A stretch of 64,000 nucleotides of DNA, taken from NCBI GenBank assembly GCA_016712315.1, contig JADJRG010000013.1, positions 434,001 through 498,000 on the forward strand, read 5' to 3'. The DNA comes from Nannocystis sp. GTDB taxonomy: Bacteria; Myxococcota_A; Polyangia; Nannocystales; Nannocystaceae. The notes under the pieces are model-generated. The model searched no databases, was not told where the DNA came from, and saw only the letters and a list, made by a program, of their open reading frames with translations. This document shows, piece by piece, positions 60,647 through 64,000 of this stretch. Both the position numbers and the translations under genes were made by a program. Each line of letters opens with the position of its first letter. The first letter of the stretch is position 1.

Positions 60647-63600
60647 ATGCTCATCCCCGGCTTCACGACCCTCGAGACCCTGCACGAGAGCGCGAACGCG
60701 TTCGTGCTCCGCGGCGCGCGGGCCAGCGACGGTCACCGAGTGATCATCAAGCACCTCGCCGAGGAGTACCCGACCGCGGCGCGCCTCGCCGCCTTCCGTC
60801 AGGAATTCGAGATCACCCGGCGGCTGCGCCCGCACGCGGAGATCTGCCGGTTCGAGCGCATCGACGGCCGCTGGGTGATGCTGACCGACGACGCAGGCGG
60901 CACCTCGCTCGATCGACTCGGCCTCGCCGGTGAGCTCCCGCTCGCCGATTTTCTCGCGATCGCGGCCAAGATCGCCGCCGCCGTCGCCCGCTTGCATCAG
61001 GCTGGCGTCGTCCACCGCGACATCAACCCCGCCAACATCGTCCTGAACGCCGAGACCGGCGCGGTCGAGGTCATCGACTTCAGCGCCTCGACCCTGCTAC
61101 CGCGCCAGAGCGCCGGCTTCACCGGCACCTCGACGATCCAGGGCACGCTCGCCTACATCGCTCCGGAGCAGACCGGCAGGGTCAACCGCGTCATCGATCA
61201 CCGCGCTGATCTCTACGCCCTCGGCGTCACCCTCTATCAGCTCCTCGTCGGCCAGCTCCCCTTCACCAGCGAGGACCCCGTCGAGCTCGTCTACGCCCAC
61301 ATCGCCGTGCTCCCGCGGCCGCCGCACGAGCTCCGGCCGGGGCTACCGCCGGCGGTCTCGCGGATCATCCTCCACCTGCTCGCCAAGAACGCCGAGGAGC
61401 GCTACCAGACCGCGGAGGGGCTCCTCCACGACCTCGAGCGCTGCCGCGAGCTCACCCGAGCCGGCGCCCCGATCGAGCTGCCTCGCCTCGGCGAGGCCGA
61501 TCAGAGCCGCCGCTTCCACATCCCCGAGACCCTCTACGGCCGCGAGCGCGAGCTCGGCGAGCTCCTCAGCGCCTTTGATCGGGTCAGCGCTGGCGCCTGC
61601 GAGGTCGCGATGATCTCGGGCTACCCTGGGATCGGCAAGTCAGCGCTGGTCCGCGAGCTCTACCGGCCGATCACCCAGCGCCACGGCTTCTTCATCGCCG
61701 GCAAGTTCGATCAGTTCAACCGCAACATCCCCTACGCCTCCCTCTTCCAGGCCTTCCGCGCGCTCGTCCGCCTCCTCCTCGCCGATCCGCCGGAGCGCGT
61801 CGCCGAGTGGAAGCGCCGGATCCTCGCCGCGATCGGCGTCAACGGCGAGGTGCTGGTCCGCGTCATCCCCGAGATCGCCCTCATCATCGGCCCCCAGCCT
61901 GAGGTCCCCGAGCTCCGCCCAGAGGACGCCCAGAACCGCTTCAAGCTGACCTTCCAGGGGTTCATCCAGGTCTTCACCAAGCAGCAGCACCCGCTCGTCC
62001 TCTTCCTCGACGACCTCCAGTGGGCCGACCACGCCACCCTCGAGCTCCTCGAGGTGCTCGTCGCCTCGCCGACCGCCGGCCACATGCTGCTGATCGGCGC
62101 CCACCGCAGCAACGAGGTCGACGCCTCGCACCTCCTCCTCAGCGCGTTTGATCGCCTCCGGCGGCGCGGCATCCGCTTCACCGAGCTCGTGCTCGCGCCG
62201 CTGCGCCCTGGTGACCTCGCCGCGCTCCTCCGGGACGCCCTCGACCGCGACGACGACGACGCGCGAGCGCTCGCCGAGCTCGTCCGCGACAAGACCGACG
62301 GCAACCCGTTCTTCATCGGTGAATTCCTGCGCCGTCTCTACGACGACGAGCTCATCGCGCTCGACCCGCGCAGCGGCCGCTGGGGCTGGGATCTCGGGCG
62401 GATCCGCGGCCTCAACATCACGGACAACGTCGCCGAGCTGATGTCGGAGCGGCTCCAGGCGCTCGACGAAGACGCCCGCGGCGTGCTCACCGTCGCCGCC
62501 GTGCTCGGCGCTCACTTCGAGCTGCGCGCCCTGCTCCACACCGCCACGATCCCCGTGGCCGCCGCCACGCGCGCGCTCTGGCGGTCGCTGGAGGCCGGCC
62601 TCGTCGCCGCCGAGGGTCAGGCGCTCGCGCTGCTCAACCTCGACCTCGACGACGCCGCCGCCGCGCCCGACTGCCACCTCCGCTTCGCCCACGACCGCGT
62701 CCAGCAGGCGGCCTACGACCTCACCCCGGCCGCTGAGCTGCCGGCGCTCCACCTCCGCGTCGGCCGCCACCTCCTCGCCGACGCCCCGCTCGAGGCGCTC
62801 AGCGCCCAGGTCTTCGAGATCGTCGGCCACCTCAACCTCGGCCGCCACCTCATCACCGACCAGGCCGAGCGCGATCAGCTCGCCCGCCTCGACCTCCGCG
62901 CCGCCGAGCGAGCCAAGGACGCCTCCGCCTTCGCCGCCGCCTACAGCTACTTCAAGATCGGCGCCGAGCTGCTCGGCGACGACGGCTGGGCGCGCGCCCC
63001 TGAGCTCGCCTACGCCCTCAACCTCGGCGCCGCCGAGTCCGCCTGCATGGTCCGCGACTTCGCGGCGATGAGCGCCATCGTCGAAGCGATCCTTCGGCGC
63101 ACCGACGATCCGCTCCGCCGAGTCCGCGCGCAGGAGGTCCTGATCCAGGCCAAGACCCTCCAGCTCGAGCTCACCCGCGCCGTCCAGATGGCGGTCGCCG
63201 CCCTGCGAGAGCTCGGCGTCCACATGCCCGCCTCGCCGAGCAAGTTCCACGTCATCGCCGCGGTGCTGCGCACCAAGCTCGCGCTCGCCTTCACCGACCT
63301 CTCCGGCCTCGCCGCGCTGCCAGAGGCGAGCGACCCGCGGGTCCGCGCCCGCGCCGAGGTGATGGCCAACGTCATCTCCGCCGCCTACCGCGGCGCCGCC
63401 AACTCGTTCCTGCTGATCGCGATGGAGATGGTCCGGCTCACGGTGCGCAGCGGCAACACCCCGGCGTCCGGCTTCGCCTACAGCTGCTACGGGATCATCC
63501 TCACCGGCGCCCTCGGCGACGCCGTCGCCGGCACCGCCTTGGTGCCTGTCTGTGAGGCCATGCTCGACCTGCCGATGACCCGGCCCTTCAAGTCGAAGAC

Positions 63601-64000
63601 CCTCTTCGCGCTCGGCGCCTTCGTCCTCCAGTGGAGCCAGCACCTCGAGGTCTGCGCGGACCGCCTCTATCAGGGCTACAAGGCCGGCCTCGAGGTCGGC
63701 GATCTCGAGTTCGCCTCGCACTGCGGCTACCTCCGCTCGTACTTCCGGATCCGCGCCGCCAACGACCTCAGCGAGCTCGCCGTCGACCTCGAGCGGATGG
63801 TCACCGCCCTCCGTCCGCTCGGCGAGGGCCGCGCCGACGAGCTCTGCGGCCTCTATCTCCAGGCCGTCCGCAGCCTCCGCGGCGAGGCCGCCGATCCGCT
63901 CGACCTCGTCGGCCCTGGCTTCGACGTCCACGCCAGCCTCGCCGAGAGCTACCGGCTCCTCGACAAGCGCGCGATCGTCGAGATTTGCAACCAGCGCGCC
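60647..64000 (+). CDS. Ser/Thr kinase-AAA ATPase multidomain sensor protein, 3' partial
   Basis: The frame is open to the last base (1118 codons seen, no stop). Residues 1-260 are a protein kinase: Lys35 (VIIK), HRDINPAN at 123-130, IDFSAS (DFS, in place of DFG) at 143-148, YIAPEQTG. From about 300, an AAA_16 ATPase has P-loop GYPGIGKS at 325-332 and Walker B LVLFLDDLQWAD at about 450-462. After that a helical TPR-like region covers the rest. Proteins of this plan continue with GAF and histidine-kinase domains, as in myxobacteria and cyanobacteria. The start ATG at 60647 lacks a clear ribosome site. Antisense open frames here are shadows. Confidence 0.9.
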   Translation, partial: MLIPGFTTLETLHESANAFVLRGARASDGHRVIIKHLAEEYPTAARLAAFRQEFEITRRLRPHAEICRFERIDGRWVMLTDDAGGTSLDRLGLAGELPLADFLAIAAKIAAAVARLHQAGVVHRDINPANIVLNAETGAVEVIDFSASTLLPRQSAGFTGTSTIQGTLAYIAPEQTGRVNRVIDHRADLYALGVTLYQLLVGQLPFTSEDPVELVYAHIAVLPRPPHELRPGLPPAVSRIILHLLAKNAEERYQTAEGLLHDLERCRELTRAGAPIELPRLGEADQSRRFHIPETLYGRERELGELLSAFDRVSAGACEVAMISGYPGIGKSALVRELYRPITQRHGFFIAGKFDQFNRNIPYASLFQAFRALVRLLLADPPERVAEWKRRILAAIGVNGEVLVRVIPEIALIIGPQPEVPELRPEDAQNRFKLTFQGFIQVFTKQQHPLVLFLDDLQWADHATLELLEVLVASPTAGHMLLIGAHRSNEVDASHLLLSAFDRLRRRGIRFTELVLAPLRPGDLAALLRDALDRDDDDARALAELVRDKTDGNPFFIGEFLRRLYDDELIALDPRSGRWGWDLGRIRGLNITDNVAELMSERLQALDEDARGVLTVAAVLGAHFELRALLHTATIPVAAATRALWRSLEAGLVAAEGQALALLNLDLDDAAAAPDCHLRFAHDRVQQAAYDLTPAAELPALHLRVGRHLLADAPLEALSAQVFEIVGHLNLGRHLITDQAERDQLARLDLRAAERAKDASAFAAAYSYFKIGAELLGDDGWARAPELAYALNLGAAESACMVRDFAAMSAIVEAILRRTDDPLRRVRAQEVLIQAKTLQLELTRAVQMAVAALRELGVHMPASPSKFHVIAAVLRTKLALAFTDLSGLAALPEASDPRVRARAEVMANVISAAYRGAANSFLLIAMEMVRLTVRSGNTPASGFAYSCYGIILTGALGDAVAGTALVPVCEAMLDLPMTRPFKSKTLFALGAFVLQWSQHLEVCADRLYQGYKAGLEVGDLEFASHCGYLRSYFRIRAANDLSELAVDLERMVTALRPLGEGRADELCGLYLQAVRSLRGEAADPLDLVGPGFDVHASLAESYRLLDKRAIVEICNQRA

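Noticed and set aside
63546..63561. CTGTCTGTGAGGCCAT as a further 16-bp element
   Set aside because: It matches one array unit well but codes for a conserved-looking part of the kinase protein and has no flanking similarity, so chance is likely.
61640..63931. 763-codon open frame on the minus strand across the kinase-AAA gene
   Set aside because: It is the antisense shadow of a high-G+C gene; the plus strand encodes clear kinase and AAA motifs with no break, and the minus product is Gly/Glu/Arg-rich without any domain.

Overview
This is a very GC-rich chromosomal segment (about three quarters G+C by eye, with almost every third codon position G or C). It has no mobile element, prophage, rRNA or CRISPR array that I can see. 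The gene content points to Myxococcota, probably a Nannocystis/Enhygromyxa-like lineage. The pointers are many secreted lipoproteins of unknown function, an IgGFc-binding-type lipoprotein with a Thr/Gly/Ser linker, a giant Ser/Thr kinase-AAA protein, and unusual fusions. The taxon is inferred, not proven.

Layout. 1-9.9 kb: the end of an AlkB-like oxygenase, a LysM murein endopeptidase, an MscS channel with an alpha/beta hydrolase, a Tat-type flavin amine oxidase, a polytopic membrane protein, tRNA-His, a DUF2058 protein, and Mpl (murein peptide ligase) fused to a GNAT domain. 9.9-16.6 kb: an isolated nuoJ-K-L-M-N block, the membrane arm of complex I, with tandem repeats inside nuoL and between genes. 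16.6-21.9 kb: katG and oxyR, divergent around an OxyR-like operator, then a glutaredoxin-CcdA fusion and a MenH-like hydrolase. 22-31.4 kb: a VWA protein, a beta-rich/SppA protease fusion, a lipoprotein, a type II NADH dehydrogenase and a fused 2-oxoacid dehydrogenase E1. 31.5-42.5 kb: PsuG, two paralogous secreted beta-type proteins, an SDR, a BrkB/YihY protein, a peptidoglycan-binding protein with a possible Cys/His centre, an IgGFc-binding-like lipoprotein, a CaCA antiporter and a CxxCH lipoprotein. 42.6-47.7 kb: a NuoE-NuoF-type fusion followed by MoeA and MoeA-PBP, suggesting the NAD-reducing part of a molybdenum formate dehydrogenase. 47.7-53.5 kb: a tightly overlapping operon of two GT-C-like membrane proteins around a UbiA prenyltransferase, ending in a LIC_10091-like protein. 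53.5-64 kb: a PmtA-like methyltransferase, an OPT transporter, a MaoC-like protein, an AlbA_2/ATPase regulator, EpmB and the start of a kinase-AAA sensor protein that runs off the window.

The most interesting signals are: (1) the nuoJKLMN block, where the proton-path acidic residues known from E. coli are replaced: NuoK E36 and E72 are both Gln, and the key Glu/Lys of NuoM and probably NuoL are gone, while NuoN keeps charge through Glu and Lys-to-Arg changes; (2) a small imperfect palindrome (about 16 bp, CTGTCCCAAGAGACAG-like) seen as a four-unit tandem array with an exact 22-bp period and as single copies inside several genes; (3) the GT-C/UbiA/GT-C operon; (4) the Mpl-GNAT and beta-barrel-like/SppA fusions. 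All family calls were made by eye from motifs; no database search was run.
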